64,000 nucleotides of DNA, from the NCBI GenBank assembly GCA_023213395.1, contig CM041465.1, positions 154,015,741 through 154,079,740 of the forward strand, in the 5' to 3' direction. The notes under the pieces were generated by a model. The model was not told the DNA's origin, did no database searches, and was given only the letters and a program-made list of their open reading frames with translations. Positions 12,330 through 25,324 of this stretch are shown piece by piece. This DNA comes from Cycas panzhihuaensis. Its lineage: Eukaryota > Cycadophyta. The position numbers and the translations under genes are program-made. Numbering within the stretch: the first letter of the stretch is position 1; each line of letters begins with the position of its first letter.

Positions 12330-15300
12330 TTGTTAATAATTTACTTGATACCTTTCTTAAACCATACATCACCTTTTCTATAAACTAGGAGAAGTTAAAC
12401 ACTATTTGAACTTTTCCAATAGTACTAGTTTTATGATCATATTAGTATAATTCTATTTTATGTTAACCTTCTCATGTGCCACTCCACCTACTTCCATAAC
12501 ATGTCTAACAAAATAGTACTCAAGAGCCATATGCTTTATCTTACTATGATAAACTAGATTCTTTGCTAAGTAAATGGTACTTTATCTATGACAAAATACA
12601 TTTAGCTTTTCTTATTTCCTTCTAAGCTCAACCAATAGACCTTACAACTAGATTGCTTCCTTACAAGCATGTGTTGCAGTAATATATTATACTTTTGTAG
12701 TTGATAATACAATTGTACTTTACAATTTTGACATCCAACTAACTAGACCATTTGCAAGAGTAAGCACATAACCTAAAGTAGAATTTCTCTTATCTAAATC
12801 TCCTACAAAGTTTGAATCAATATATCTACAAACTTAATTACATATAGCACCAAAGATAATGCAATAGTTCCTTGTATCCCTTAAATGTAAAAGCACACAT
12901 TTCACTACTACCTAATGTTCCTTTCCTAGATTTTCTATAAACCCATTCACTACACTGACTACATGTGAAATGTCAGGTCTTGTATATACCATGGTATATA
13001 TCAAACTTCCTATTGCATTAGTATAAGTTATATGATACATATAATCCTTTTCTTCTTTACTATTAAGACTCATACTCAAAGAAAGCTTGAAATGGGAAGC
13101 TAAAGTGATACTAACTAGTTTCACTTTTTTCATACCAAATCTCTTAGTACCTTCTCTATATATTTCTACTGTGATAACCATATCTTACTATTTTTCCTAT
13201 CTTTATGTATCTCCATGACTAAGATTTGTTTTATAGCTCTTAGATCCTTCATATTAAAAGTCCTAGCTAAGTGAGCCCTTAACTTATTGATTTCTACCAT
13301 ACTCTTGCTTGCAACTAGCATGTCATCAACATACAATACCAAGATAATGAATTAGCCATTGTCCAAGAATTTAAAGTAAACACAATATTCATACTCATTT
13401 CTTTTTAAATTTTGACTCTCTATGAGGGAATCAAACTTCTTGTACTATTGTCTTGGTGATTGCTTCAAGTTATATAATGTTTTCTTAAGCTTGTAAATAA
13501 ATCTTTTCTTTCCATCCTATATAAACCCTTCTAGTTGATCCATATAGATCTTCCCATATAAATCTCCATGTAGAAAAGTTATTTTTATATCTAACTGCTC
13601 TGACACCAAATTAAGAGAAGTTAACAATGCTAAAATAACTTGAATTAAAATAAGTTTAACAACTGGTGAAAAGATCTCATGAAAATCAATACTTGCTTTC
13701 TGTGTAAAGCCTTTAACCACCAGCCTTACCTTATATTTGTCAACCTTTCTATCAACATTTATTTTCTTCTTGAAAACCCACCTGCAACCAATAGTTTTCA
13801 TTCCATGTGGAAGTTCTATGAAGTCCCATGAATTAATTTTCTTCAAAGCATCTATCTTTTCCTGCATAAGCCTCTTCTACTTCTCACTATGGATATCATC
13901 TATTACTTCCTAATAGCGTATAGGCTCACCACTATTAGAAACCAAAGTAATAGAAATAAAAGGGTTATACCTATCAAGTGGATTAGTGACTCATATAGAT
14001 CTTCTAACGTTAGTAGAGGAGTGTCCATATACTCTTGTAAATATATTACAAATTCATCTTTAAAAAGCTCTTTATGCTTTTCCATTTCTAAGATGGCTAG
14101 GTCTCAATCTTGACCTATTGATGTTTAGCATTCTACTCCCATTTCACTTTAACTTCTACACTATCCAATTTTAAAAAAGAAGATTCATCAAATATAGCAT
14201 CTAAGTTAATAGTGATTTTGTTGGCAGTAGGATCCCATAACCTATATCCCTTCACACCATCTCTATCGCTATAACCAACAAAGATGCATCTCTTAGATTT
14301 TAGGTATAACTTTAAATGCTGACTTTTATTAGTCAAGGCATAAGCATCACAACCAAAAACTTTTAAATTTGAATAGTTACATAGATGTCTAGTCTATACC
14401 TCTTTAAGAATCTTGTAGTCTATTACAAGTGATAGTGACCTATTTACCAAATAACAAGTTATTTGAATAACTTTTGCCCATAAGCCTTACTTTACTCTTG
14501 CATTATTCAACATGGTTCTCACTCTTTCCAAGAGTGTCATATTCATGCGCTCAACTATACCATTTTGCTATGGAGTATAGCTAGTGGTTTTATGCCTTTC
14601 GATCCCAACTTCTCTGTAATAGTTCTTAAACTCTAAGGAGTTGAACTCACCTCCATTGTCAGTTCTTAAACATTTGATTGACCTACCAGTGCTCTTCTCA
14701 ACTAGAGCCTTAAACTACTTAAACACATTGAAAACTTCATATTTCCTTTTCAAAAAATAGACCCATATATTTCTAGACTAATCATATATAAATGTGACAA
14801 AGTATAATGATCATCCATAAGATATTGTAAGGGTTGGTCCCTATACATCTGAATGTATATAATGCAGAATACCTTTACCAGTGTGACTCCTTACTTTAAA
14901 CCTCGTTCTCCACTATTTTTTAAAATACAATGTTTACAAAAAGTTAAATATGAGAGCTACAAGTTAGGAAGTAACTTACAGTTCACCAGTACCTTAAGTC
15001 CTCTCTCACTCATGTGCCCAAGTCTCTGATGCCATAACTAAGCTAGATCTTCTACAACCTTTAATGTTATAATTGCATGGCTAACATCTATACTTTCAAC
15101 CAAAATATAAAGATTTCCTTTCTTTAAGGCTTGCATAATAACTAAGGTGGCCTTTGATACCTTCAAGACTCCTTCATGACCTATGTACTTATAACCACTA
15201 GAATCTAGTTCACCCAAGGAAATTAGATTCTGTTTTAGATCAAGTACATCTCTAACTTCAATTAATGTTCTCACTACATAATCAAATATTTTAATTCTAA

Positions 15301-15349
15301 TGTTACCAATACCCATTGTCCTATAGGAAACTTCATTTCCTATAAGCAC
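12330..15349 (-). pseudogene. copia pol (protease, integrase, RT, RNase H), decayed
   Basis: Reading right to left: the protease C-terminal half lies at 15349-15038 (VLDLKQNLISLGELD), followed by the integrase zinc-finger region (QRLGHMSERGLK-like, about 15030). The integrase core is at about 14700-14480 and the integrase end at 14336-14133 (FVGYSDRDGVKGYRLWDP). The RT lies at 13867-13517 (WVFKKK, LDIKITFLHGDLYGKIYM), with the YVDDM region near 13335. RT/RNase H continues at 13181-12912 (RPDISHVVSVV) and RNase H ends near 12420. Stops and frameshifts separate the pieces. The domain order protease-integrase-RT-RNase H is diagnostic of copia. Non-functional. Confidence 0.85.
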
Positions 15350-15498
15350 ATCACCACCATCAAGAGGTTAGTACAATGAAAACTAACTCTTATGTGGACA
15401 CATATGGTGTGAAGCACTTGAATCCAATAATTGATCATGATGATAATGGGAAATATTACAAGTAACCAAGACATCATTATTGATACCTTGATTCGACT

Positions 15499-16287
15499 TT
15501 ACCTAATTAGCCTCCTTGGTAGGATCTTTCTTTTTCTATAAATCCTTTCCTTTGTAGCAATCCTTCTTGAGGTGACCTTATTGCAGTGCCAACATCTGAG
15601 CTTACTCTTCTTGCCTTTTGACTTTGACCTCGATTTGTCCCTAGAGCTTTGTCCTCTTTCAAGCATTCTCTCCCTTACTATCATAACTTCTAATATAAAG
15701 GTTTCAAGATTAGACTTCCTCTTTACCTCTTCTATTAGTAAAGCACTCACAATAGAATCATAGTATAATTTATCTGTAGTGCCAAAACTAAGATAGATGA
15801 TAATATTATCCCAAAATTCTAGTAATAAACATAATAATATAATGACCTTGTCCTCATCCTCAATCATGATATTGATACTAGCTAACTGAAAAATAAGAGT
15901 ATTAAAAATATTTAAATGATCAAAAACTTTTGTACCTTCCTTCATCCATAAGGAGTACAACTACCTCTTCAAGTAGATTCAATTCGTCACTAAGTTGGTA
16001 ATGTATAAGCCTTCTAATCGAGTCCATAATCCTACTATTGTCTTCTCCCCTATGATGTTAAATAGAACTTTATCTACTAAGTACAATCATATTGTGTTAA
16101 GAACCCTTTTATGAAGATCATCCCATTCGTCATTTTCCATCCCTGTGGGTTTCTTTGATTTACCTCCTAAAGTTTTGTACAATCTATATTGTATCCAAAT
16201 ATCATACACTTTTAGCTTCTACAACTTGAAGTTATTCTTACCATTAAATTTCTCTACCTTGAACTTTACATTCATTAATTTTGCTAT
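15499..16287 (-). pseudogene. copia gag, decayed
   Basis: It aligns with the gag at 48491-49129. The expected start codon at about 16287 is ATA instead of ATG, so the original start is lost. The open stretch 15960-15499 holds the C-terminal half of the UBN2-type gag (MKEGTKVFDHLNIFNTLIFQ and following) and a lysine/arginine-rich segment. It ends with RCWHCNKV, the first half of a CCHC zinc knuckle; the frame then shifts. Gag normally packages the element RNA. Confidence 0.8.
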
Positions 16288-16345
16288 TTGGTATAGAAAA
16301 GGTTGACACCAAAACCTTGAAAAATTTGTTACAAAAATAAAAGTA

Positions 16346-16357
16346 GCTCTGATACCA
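16346..16357 (-). other. Primer-binding site, tRNA-iMet type
   Basis: The minus strand reads TGGTATCAGAGC, a perfect match to the usual plant initiator-Met primer site, two bases from the LTR end. Confidence 0.85.
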
Positions 16358-16359
16358 CT

Positions 16360-17057
16360 TGCTGAGAAAACTAGATCCTAATATCTAAAAACTACCACCA
16401 AGATCTAAACTATTTTGTAAATAATTATAAGAATTAAAACTCAAATTTAACATGTAAGTTCTTAAATCAAAGATAATATAATAAATAAATCAGAAAGCCA
16501 AAGCATTACACAGACACTAGATATAACATGGTAAAACCCTAGTAGTATGTTAGGAAAAGATCCACATAGGAAAGGTATCAATTTTTGTTATCTAAGAATA
16601 GAGGAATTCACATAATCTATATTAGAATACTCATAACAATAATAACCAATTGCTTTTTCTTAATATAGTATATCTAATACATCGAATACCATCAACATAA
16701 TGAAAAAACACCCTAAATTAGATTATATGATTGAGTCATACAAAGCATAAACCTTAACCATCAAATCTAGGGTATTTTAAATGAATGATCCTGATTCTCT
16801 TTATAATTTAGTATGTTTTATAATGCTAGCTTTTTAGTTTGGGAGCTACTACCCGTAAACCCTCTCTTTGTTGTGGTGGCCACTAGAAGAGGAGGGGCAG
16901 GTGGGGGGTGGAGGAGGGGTTGTAACTCCCCCGACACCCCCATCCAAGGAGGGCTCTTACCCCCTTTAGATCCCTGCATGAAAGCTTACGGGAAAAATCA
17001 TGCTGCCAACCTATTAAAATTTTTGCCTCCAAAATATTATTATCATATTATCTAACA
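16360..17057 (-). repeat. 5' LTR of copia 11658-17057
   Basis: On the plus strand it starts TGCTGAGAAAAC next to the primer site and ends TATCTAACA before the TATCC duplication. It aligns with 11658-12320; the G-rich section at 16850-16970 is expanded relative to the other copy. Confidence 0.88.
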
Positions 17058-17062
17058 TATCC

Positions 17063-18064
17063 CTCTCTAATATAGCCTTTACTTCTTGTCCTAAACCCCT
17101 ATACGTCAATGGAATTCTCTATAAAACCACAATATCAATCTTGATCAATGATATTGCATCCCTGAATTTTATTAGCATTCATTAGCCTAATAACTCAACC
17201 TTTACACCATCTTAAAGACTAGCTTTACTTGCTCTCTCCTAAGGTATAACATGCTCTACTATGCTAGTGTAGTGAAAAACTTATATATCTAGATTGGTGC
17301 ATACCTCATAACCTTAAACTTCTATGCATTATTATTAGGTGAATACGACAAAATATTGGGAATCTAATGGCTTCAAACCTTAGGAGTATATAGAATAAAC
17401 AACTTCCTAAATAATCCCTTTATCTTATTCAAGGATCAAATGGGCTAGATGTATAAAATATATAGGCTACAATCCCCACTAAACTAATTTATCTCACTAG
17501 GCCATATGAAATGATACCTTTAATCTCTCCTTGGTTATACAGTTTACCTTAAATATATTTAGGTCGACCTTCAAATCCAACATGTATCCAAGCTATCGTT
17601 ACTAAGTATGAGTAAAGTATTTACTCTCCTTCTTTCCACTATCTAATTTAAGCATAACTTCTACTATATAATTGACCTCTAGTCTAATCATGACCTAATT
17701 AGCCTATGCCCATATAGAATCTCCTACTTCCAAAAAAATAAAACTAAGAAAATCATAACTGAACTAATGGATACAAGAGTTATTAAGCCGAATAAAAGCT
17801 ATATATGGCCCACATAATCTTGGACTTTTGTATTGACTATAAGAAACTGGATAAGATTACTGTAAAAAATAAATTCTCCACTCTCCAAATAAATGATATG
17901 CTTGATAAAATCCATGGAGCCTTCATCTTCTCTAATCCAGATCTATAGTCTAGACATTATCAGATTCCCATTACTCTAAATGATTATAATAATATATCCT
18001 TCTAAATATATAATAGCTACTTTAAATTCTAAGTGATGTTTTTTACCCTTTTTAATGCACCAAT
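17063..18064 (+). pseudogene. gypsy protease region and N-terminal RT (first half)
   Basis: The pol of the host gypsy element resumes here after the copia insertion. The clearest part is the RT from about 17815: a CIDYKKLDKITVKNKF segment, then INDMLDKIHGA, SNPDL, YQIPI and FNAP. These match RT blocks 1-3 of Ty3/gypsy (VDYR.LN, D.LL..L.GA, FGL.NAP). The frame is cut at 18064 by the next copia and continues at 25636 with the following residues (ITLQVLMNKILGP). Numerous stops are present. The protease part (17063-17800) is too decayed for its DSG motif to be seen. Confidence 0.72.
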
Positions 18065-18375
18065 TAAAAGAGGTTAATATATCAAGGTCATTTGTGTATA
18101 TTAATTATGTGACCTTAGGATATATTATTAAAATTAGTCTCTTAATGAAATACACTTTATATACATTTAGATGTATTTTCATTTTCATGTCATTAAGTGG
18201 GAAAATCCTAACTCTAATGCTCACCCTCAATAATAAAAGGTGAAATTTCAAGGAGGGAGCCATTATTCATTCTCACCTCTAAGCTTGCTCTCATATCTTG
18301 TTTCATCTCTTTTTCATTCTCCATTGTCATTGTATATATGTGAGTGATTTATTCCCTAGATCCATCCTTCCTTGA
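18065..18375 (+). repeat. 5' LTR of copia 18065-25635 (311 bp)
   Basis: It starts TAAAAGAGG where the right copy has the canonical TGAAAGAGG, and ends CCTTGA where the right copy has CCTTCA. Length and sequence otherwise match the right LTR closely. Confidence 0.9.
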
Positions 18376-18377
18376 TG

Positions 18378-18389
18378 TGGTATTAGAGC
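18378..18389 (+). other. Primer-binding site of copia 18065-25635
   Basis: TGGTATTAGAGC has one transition relative to the usual TGGTATCAGAGC, two bases after the LTR. Confidence 0.8.
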
Positions 18390-20328
18390 TAGAAGGGGAT
18401 CTATTCACTTCATTCCACTTGTATGGAGTCACTTTACCTCACTTTCACCTTCAATGTGAAGTATTGAGAGTGCATTCATTATTTTTTAATATTTTAAGAG
18501 CTTAAAATTATAGTACTTTATATGTTGCTTCTTTCTCTACATGTACAAAAATTTAGAGGTGAAGAATACAAGATTTTGAAGTCATTCAACTGCCAGAACA
18601 GTCCTGGAAGCATTAAAGGCCTACAATTTTATGAAAAATTTAACCCTCTCATATTTTGATGAAATTTGGTATGCAAGGTTGCCTTGACTAGAGGATCATT
18701 TTTGTCTTTTGGAGAAACTTTAGATTAAGCCTATAATAGTGAGTTTTGCCTTAGAGAAAATGGTAAAATTTATGGATAAGTGATTTAAGACACTTGTTCA
18801 AATGAAATCCTTTAATTATAAGCTAAAAATCTAAATGTTTTATTAAGGGATCTAGTAGATTTATGTATTAGGATTAGTTTAAGATAAATATCATCAAATT
18901 TCATCTACTAGTGAGTGAGATCTATGTAGTTTTCTCACAATTGCTGAATTTGCCTACTCAACCCCACAAAGGACACTACGAGGGCATTTCAAGCAATTGT
19001 TTGGCTAATTTTAGAGATGGTGAAAAAGAGAAAGTTGATGTACGTATCAAAACATAACTTTTGACATATTGAAGTTCAAATTCTGAGACAGTGGATCTCG
19101 CAGGATTTTGCTTTTGTGCTCTTTCAGGCAGAAAATATTTTTATGCCTTTTCAGAAATCTGACTTCACAACTCTATCAAAAATAATATTCTAAACACTTT
19201 TTCCTTCTGTCATAAATTTAGATTTCATCATTTAGGCCTTCATATTTATAAATTTTTTAAAAATTTACCCATTTATCATTATTTGTAAATTTTGAAAAAA
19301 AATCATAAAATAGGGAAAAATAACATGCATATAGATTTATAAATATCATCATTTTAGTGGGAAGTTGATCTACTTTTTATCCCATTGTGGCTTTTGTATC
19401 AAAACTTTTAAAAACATATTTGGAAACATTATACTAAAGCAAGGGAAACCTTGGATTAGAAGTAACATCTAGTTCCCTCGCTAAATCTAGCATGCTTTTT
19501 CTATTTACACATATAGCATAAAGTATCACGAAAGCAACAACAACAACAAAGCAAGTATAAAAAATAAGTAAGCATACTTGGCAACTTTTCATTTCAGTTT
19601 TTAGTTATTCGGAAACATCTTACACTATACCTAAAAAGAATCTCATCCATACGATCTATACTGTCAGTTCTTAACTTGTGTGTACACTCACCTTGGCTAA
19701 AATAGACCAAGGTTGGCTGAAGTCCAGATCCTAAGAGAGGTGTAAGTTTCATACTGGGTCTGATCTTAATTGGAATAATGGTAGAGGGATAGGTTAGACA
19801 TACCTATAGCCTCCAATTAAGGATAATCATGATAACCACCGAGGAAATGTGAAAACCTTAATGCAAGATTAAAATTAACCTGGTCCAATATCCGTCATAG
19901 TTGTGGGATATGCATATACCATTTGACTATTCAAAGGAGATACATAGCTACTCACTGGTGAACTGAGTAAGGACTGGGAGTACCTAGGCTCCACTGTGAC
20001 TTAGATTTCATCACTAAGCGCAGGTGTGGGTATCATGAGTGAAGGCCTTAATCGTATACTAAAAGCATTAGGCATCGAAACCTCACCTATATTTGGATAT
20101 AAGTGAGATGTTAGTGGCATGACATATCACCACTCTATGCTAGCTTTACATTAGGCCTCGTTCTTACATCATTACTTATACTTATTTTTCATAGTTGTTG
20201 AAAATACTTAATCATTACTTGCTTCTCATCATAACATTCATTTCTACGTCCCTGTTGTGCCAGATGTATTAGCCACACATGTAAGTAGCACATACTTCTA
20301 TCATCTCTTCTACTTCTTCATCATCACC
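18390..20328 (+). other. Long non-coding leader of copia 18065-25635
   Basis: About 1.94 kb separates the primer site from the gag start at 20329. I see no ORF over 60 codons and no recognisable domain. Copia leaders are usually far shorter, so this may be captured or structured sequence. No other copy of it was found in the window. Confidence 0.6.
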
Positions 20329-21369
20329 ATGTCATCTCAATTTAAGTAGAATATTAACTGCATATTAAAAGGCAAAGAAAATTGAGATCTACGGTACATT
20401 GGAGTTAAAAATGCTATAAAGTATGAAGGCCTTTAGAGAGCCTACTCACAGCCTACACCTAATATACCAGTAATAGCGACAACACTTGCTTCTGGTGGAT
20501 CTGCCCCAACAGGTCCTACAGATGTTACAGCCAAACTATAATGGGAGATAGATGATGAAAAGATTCATGCAGGAATTCTATTAGTTGCTTATCACTCCTT
20601 ACATAACTTGATTAATAAAGAGCAATATGATATAACCTGGAAGGTCCTTGAAGTTTTCAAGAAGAACTTGGATACCAAATCAGATTTAGAATTTGTTCAT
20701 CTTGTTCTGAAAATAAACAAATTAAAAATGCAAAAGGGATGAGCTCATGAGACAATAAATCTCCTTCGACCAATCAAGCAGGCAATTGATAAAGATTTTA
20801 AAACCCAATATATCACTTAGGAATTCTTGATCCAGTCATATCTACATGTTCCTAATTATAAAAACTTGCTTGGAAGTCTTCAATCTAGTGGGACATTGAA
20901 GACCCTCAACTTTGAAGTACTTGCTGATAAGTTTATAGAATTTGACAAGACCTTTGATACGAACTTTGTAGCCTCTGACTCTCTTCTAAATATAGCCTTT
21001 GAGGTAGAAGAAGATGTTTACTACATAAGAAATCAAGGTCCCTCTTGTGGTAGAGAAAATAACCAAGTAAGAAGAAGAGGAAGAAACATAGGAAATCGTT
21101 CACAAGGTCAATCAAATCCTCAATCACAACCTCGATAGTCTCAAGGCCAAGGGCCACCTCAACAAAGAGAAAGACAGTCAAGCCAAACTAGTACCTCTTT
21201 AGGGACTGGTAATCAAGCCATTATGTATGATTGGTATAGTTGTAAAGGACACTTAGCAAAGGACTATAGAACTGCCACTTATAAGTTGGTCAAGTTCGCA
21301 CCAAAACATGGAGCTCACAATGTTGAAGAAACTTGTGAAGAATCCTTTAGTGGTGAAGGTTTTGTATAA
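20329..21369 (+). pseudogene. copia gag, decayed
   Basis: It starts at ATG 20329 (MSSQFK, then a stop). The gag body is followed in one frame through several stops. The best open part is 20827-21138, with a LNFEVLADKFIEFDKTFD helix, then an Arg/Gln/Ser/Pro-rich tail. The zinc knuckle near 21225-21270 (YSCKGHLAKDY) has lost its first and last cysteines to Trp/Tyr. It ends near 21369. Stops are chiefly at positions where Gln is expected. Confidence 0.75.
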
Positions 21370-21479
21370 GTACATGTTCAAATAATTGAGGGATTTTTAG
21401 TATCAAATGCTATTGACTAACCAAAGAGATATTTTAAAGCTTGATATGGATATATCACTAGTGAATTCCCTTCACCAAT

Positions 21480-22860
21480 GCCAAGCCCTTTTAGAATTGA
21501 CAATAGCATGGCTTCAATCGATAAACAATGGATCATGGACATAGAAGAAACTCAATATATGATGTGCAATTGATGTCTATATCAGACATTTGACTCAAAT
21601 GTTCAAGGAGTTGTTCACATGGCTAATAAATTATAATAACTTGTTGAAGGAATTTGTAACATTCACTTGAAATTCCCAGGCTTAGAACATTTTACATTTC
21701 TTAATGTCTTATACATACCCAATCTCAAACAAAACCTACTCTCCTTATCTACACTTATCTCTTATGGATTTGATCTGAGTGTAACCGCAAATGACTAGAC
21801 TCTCAAGGTCATTCATCCTCTAACTAATCATGTAGTTTTGACTAGACATCTCTCTAGCAAACTCTTTCGACTAAATGATTCTCCATCTTCTGAAGCCCAT
21901 TATACCGAAAGCCCTTATGCCGATGAAGAATTTATATTTAATTCCATCTTGACCCACCTAACATTGTCACTAGAAACTCTTTGGCATGCTCGCATGGGCG
22001 ATGTTCATATTGATAGACTTAGAGATCTTTCTAACACTCTTCCAAATCTTCCAAAGTTCTTCTCTAAGCCCTTTAAATGTGAAGCTTGTATCATTGCCAA
22101 ATCTCATCGATAACCCTTTCCTAAAAGTCAGTGGAAATCAATCCATCCATTACAATTGGTACACTCTGATTTATGTGGGCCAATGCACATTCCTTCACTA
22201 AAGGGTAAGTTATATTACATCTCTTTCATTGATGATATCACTAGAAAACTATGGCTAGATTTTCTACACAAGAAAGATGAAGCCTTTTGTGTATTCAAAG
22301 AATTCAAAGCCCTCACTAAAAAAGAGTCAGGTTATCAACTTAAATGTCTTTGAAATGATAATGGTAGTGAATATACCTCACATAAGTTTGAAATCTACCT
22401 TTGAGATAATAGCATCAAGCATCAAACAACAGTACCAGGTACCCCACAACAAAATGAAGTTGTTAAGTGCATGAACATGGTTCGTGCTATGTTGGTATAT
22501 AAAAATGTACCTACCTACCTATAGGCTGAAGTAATCTGAATAGTTATTTATTATATCAATACTATTAGCCCATCAAAGGAAGGACAAGTACCTAATAAAA
22601 AGTGGTCAGGACAAGCCCCCATTATTCACTACTTCAAAATTTTTGGCTCTACATGCTATGCCCACATTCTAGATGCAAATCAAAATAAACTCTAACCAGG
22701 GGCACTTAAAGGCATCTTTGTTGGATACCCTATGGATAAGAAAGGGTATAAGGTTTTTATACCTTCATAATGAATAATCATCATTACCAGAGATGTTTTT
22801 GTAGAGACAGAGGATTAATTACTTAAACTGGACTCCAAAATACCCACACGTTGCTACAAT
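21480..22860 (+). pseudogene. copia protease and integrase, decayed
   Basis: The protease region near 21530 reads WIMDIEETQYMMCN, where copia normally has W..D.GA..H, so the catalytic DTG/DSG is changed to DIE. It is followed by LKQNLLSLSTL (about 21725). Integrase starts with an HHCC finger: LWHARMGDVHIDRLRDL then CEACIIAKSHR (about 21980-22110). The DDE core follows: LVHSDLCGPM near 22155, YYISFIDDITRKLW near 22215 and a DNGSEYTS-like segment near 22360. There are several stops and one or more frame changes. Integrase would insert the cDNA into the genome. Confidence 0.82.
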
Positions 22861-22891
22861 AATATTACAAGTATGATGTTCAGATTCTAAA

Positions 22892-22929
22892 TTTTTTTTT
22901 TTTTTTGGGGGGGGAGGGGGGAGCGGGGG
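22892..22929 (+). other. Poly-T / G-rich tract between integrase and RT
   Basis: A run of about 15 T is followed directly by about 23 bases that are nearly all G with A and one C (G-runs of 8, 6 and 5). It lies in the variable linker between integrase and RT. It could fold as a G-quadruplex or act as a central polypurine tract. It could also be a local expansion. Confidence 0.6.
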
Positions 22930-23379
22930 ACAAATATAAATTACTCCTGGAAGCTGACAATAGAGCCTTGGAGGATACAAGTTGTGACTCTAAACCAATG
23001 AGTGCAGATCTAACACCATCCTTTGTAAAGCTATTATAGAAGAATCATCCTCTTCACCTTCAATTGACAAAGGTAAAACAATGGTAGAAGGACCATCTTT
23101 CTCAGGTACATCAACATCCTCCTCACAAAATAATCATTTCAATGAATAAGATGAGAACCAAGAAGTTGAGGAAATGGGGACCTCATTCCCAACTCGAGGA
23201 TCTCGAGATGCCCACCAACTTAATAAGGACAAACGACCAGATGAGATGGAAATTAGAACTCGAAGTTCCCATAGAGCAAGGATGTAGGAATCATTATATA
23301 CTTATCTTGAACTAGAAGAATTATACCTTCCTCTTAATGTAGAGGCCCTAACATACCAAGAAGCTGTAAAACATATAGT

Positions 23380-24870
23380 TTGGAGAAATGCCATGAACAA
23401 AGAGTACCAATCTCTTATCAAGAATGGTATATAGAAGCTCGTTGATCCACCACTTGGTAGAAAGGTAGTTCAAAATAAATAGGTGTTCAAAAACAAATAT
23501 AGATTAGATGGCACCACAAGGTAAGGTTGGTTGCTAAAGGATTTACACAAAGGGAAGGCATCGACTACACTGAATTCTTTACACTATAACCAAGTGGCCT
23601 ATAATTAGAACTCTTATGTCCTTGGTTGCTTAGCAGGGTTAGAAAATCCACCAACTCAATATTAAGACTACGTTTCTCAATGGAGATCTTAAAGAAGAAA
23701 TTTACATAGCTCAACTAGAAGGATATGAGATCGAAGGTCAAGAGAAAAAGGTTTGCAGGCTCAGAAAGTCCTTGTACAGCTTTAAACAAGCCCCTTATGC
23801 TTGGTTTACTAAGTTATTTGAAAGAACGAGGCAACTTGGATACGAGGATTGTGACTACTAAGATATTGATGCAACATTGTTCATCAAGTGCCATAAGGAT
23901 AAAGTCACTTATCTCATAATCTTTGTGGATGACATGCTAGTAATGTGTAATAGTGAACAGGCAATAAGCCAGTTGAAAAATAACCTTAGCAAAATGTTTG
24001 AATTGTCTGACCTCGGTTTGATGAAATATTACTTGGGAATTAAAGTAATATAAAAGAATGGAAACATTTTTCTCTCTCAAGAAAAATACATCAATGATCT
24101 TCTAACTAAGTTTTAGTTAGAAGATGCTTGACTAGTAGCACTACCTATGGACCCTAATACTAAACTCTCAACTGATGGTTACACTAGGGAGACAAACACA
24201 ACACTCTACAGAAAACTTGTAGGTAGTCTCATCTACACTACCAATACAAGGCCAGATATTACATATTCTATTAGCATTCTTACTCATTACATGACAAATC
24301 CTAGGCAGAATCATTGGCAGGTAGTAATGCGAGTGTTGAGATACTTTAAGATAACCAACAAATATGGTCTATTGTATGAACCTAATTCAGACTTTAAACT
24401 TTCTATATGCATAGATTTAGACTTTGTAGGAGATAAAGATATAGGAAGATCTACATCTGGGTATGTAACATTTCTTAGAACAACACTAATATTATGGAGA
24501 TCTAGATGGCAGAAGATAGTTACAGATTCAACTACCGAAGCTGAATACGTTGCTGCTTCGGAGACCAGTAAGGAGGTGATATGTCTTAGAAAATTATTGG
24601 AAACATTGAATATCACCCAAACAAGTCCTACCGACCTTCATGTGGATAATCAATCAACAATCTGTATGGCAAAAAATCTTGTATTTCATGATCGTACCAA
24701 ATGCATAAGTATGAAAGTCTACAATATTAGAGAACTTGTTCATGATGGCATAATTCAACTGGAATACTGCTCCACAACAGATCAAGTGGCCGATATCTTC
24801 ACTAAACCACTACAAAAGGTAAAGTTTGAACAGTTTTGAATGCATCTTGGCCTTAGGCCCTCCATTTTTG
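23380..24870 (+). pseudogene. copia RT and RNase H; C-terminal 230 codons still open
   Basis: The RT begins near 23385 (WRNAMNKEYQSLIKNG) with a shift near 23520 and another near 23590. The active-site box FVDDMLV is intact near 23920, followed by LSDLGLMKYYLGIKV. From 24147 to 24839 the frame is open: a PLYRKLVGSLIYTT-like segment, TRPDITYSI, then RNase H with DLDFVGDKDIGRSTSGY, TDSTTEAEYVAASE, HVDNQSTICMAKN and VADIFTKPL. The normal K..HI..K segment is mutated to KCISMK. The open 3' end beside stop-riddled upstream parts fits random decay. Confidence 0.85.
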
Positions 24871-25324
24871 ATTGATCAAAGAAGATGACAACATGATCAT
24901 CATACTTTATTCTCTTCATGAAAACCCCTTATGGGCGCAAAAGAATAAGAGTAAGTCTATGCTTTATCCTATTTATAGAAATCTCATGTGGGCACGAAAG
25001 GATAAGGGTTATACTAGTTTTGGAAAATTGAAACCTGTGAAAACCTAAAAGGGCATAGGGGATGACCAAAGAGTATATGGATACTTAGTAGATTAAGTTG
25101 TACATTTAAGTTGCTTAGCTATCAGGCTACATCAAAGAGGCACCATAGCCATTTTGATTTATAAAAGGGGCTATAGATCTTAGAAAGTTCGTGGGTTTTT
25201 ATTTCCTATGAGGGTTTTTCCACAAAAGTGTCATTTAGAATTTCAATGTAATAATAAGGCTCAAATGAAGACCTCATAGAATAGATTTTCTCAAAAATGG
25301 CCTTCCACCATTAAGGGGGAGGAT
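24871..25324 (+). other. 3' untranslated region and polypurine tract of copia
   Basis: This is non-coding sequence after pol, with two copies of a CATGTGGGC/CTTATGGGC-(G)CAAAAG(A/G)ATAAG motif near 24927 and 24989. It ends in the purine-rich AAGGGGGAGGAT before the 3' LTR. Confidence 0.6.

Larger units (their letters stand above)
11658..17057 (-). mobile_element. Ty1/copia element (Tnt1-like), complete but decayed
   Basis: Two LTRs (11658-12320 and 16360-17057) flank gag and pol on the minus strand. The target duplication is perfect: TATCC at 11653-11657 and at 17058-17062. The primer site GCTCTGATACCA (reverse of TGGTATCAGAGC) is at 16346-16357. It shares family with the elements at 1-840 and 47784-53060: the gag, protease and integrase segments align closely with the latter. 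It sits between gag and protease of the host gypsy element, so it is younger than that element. Confidence 0.93.
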
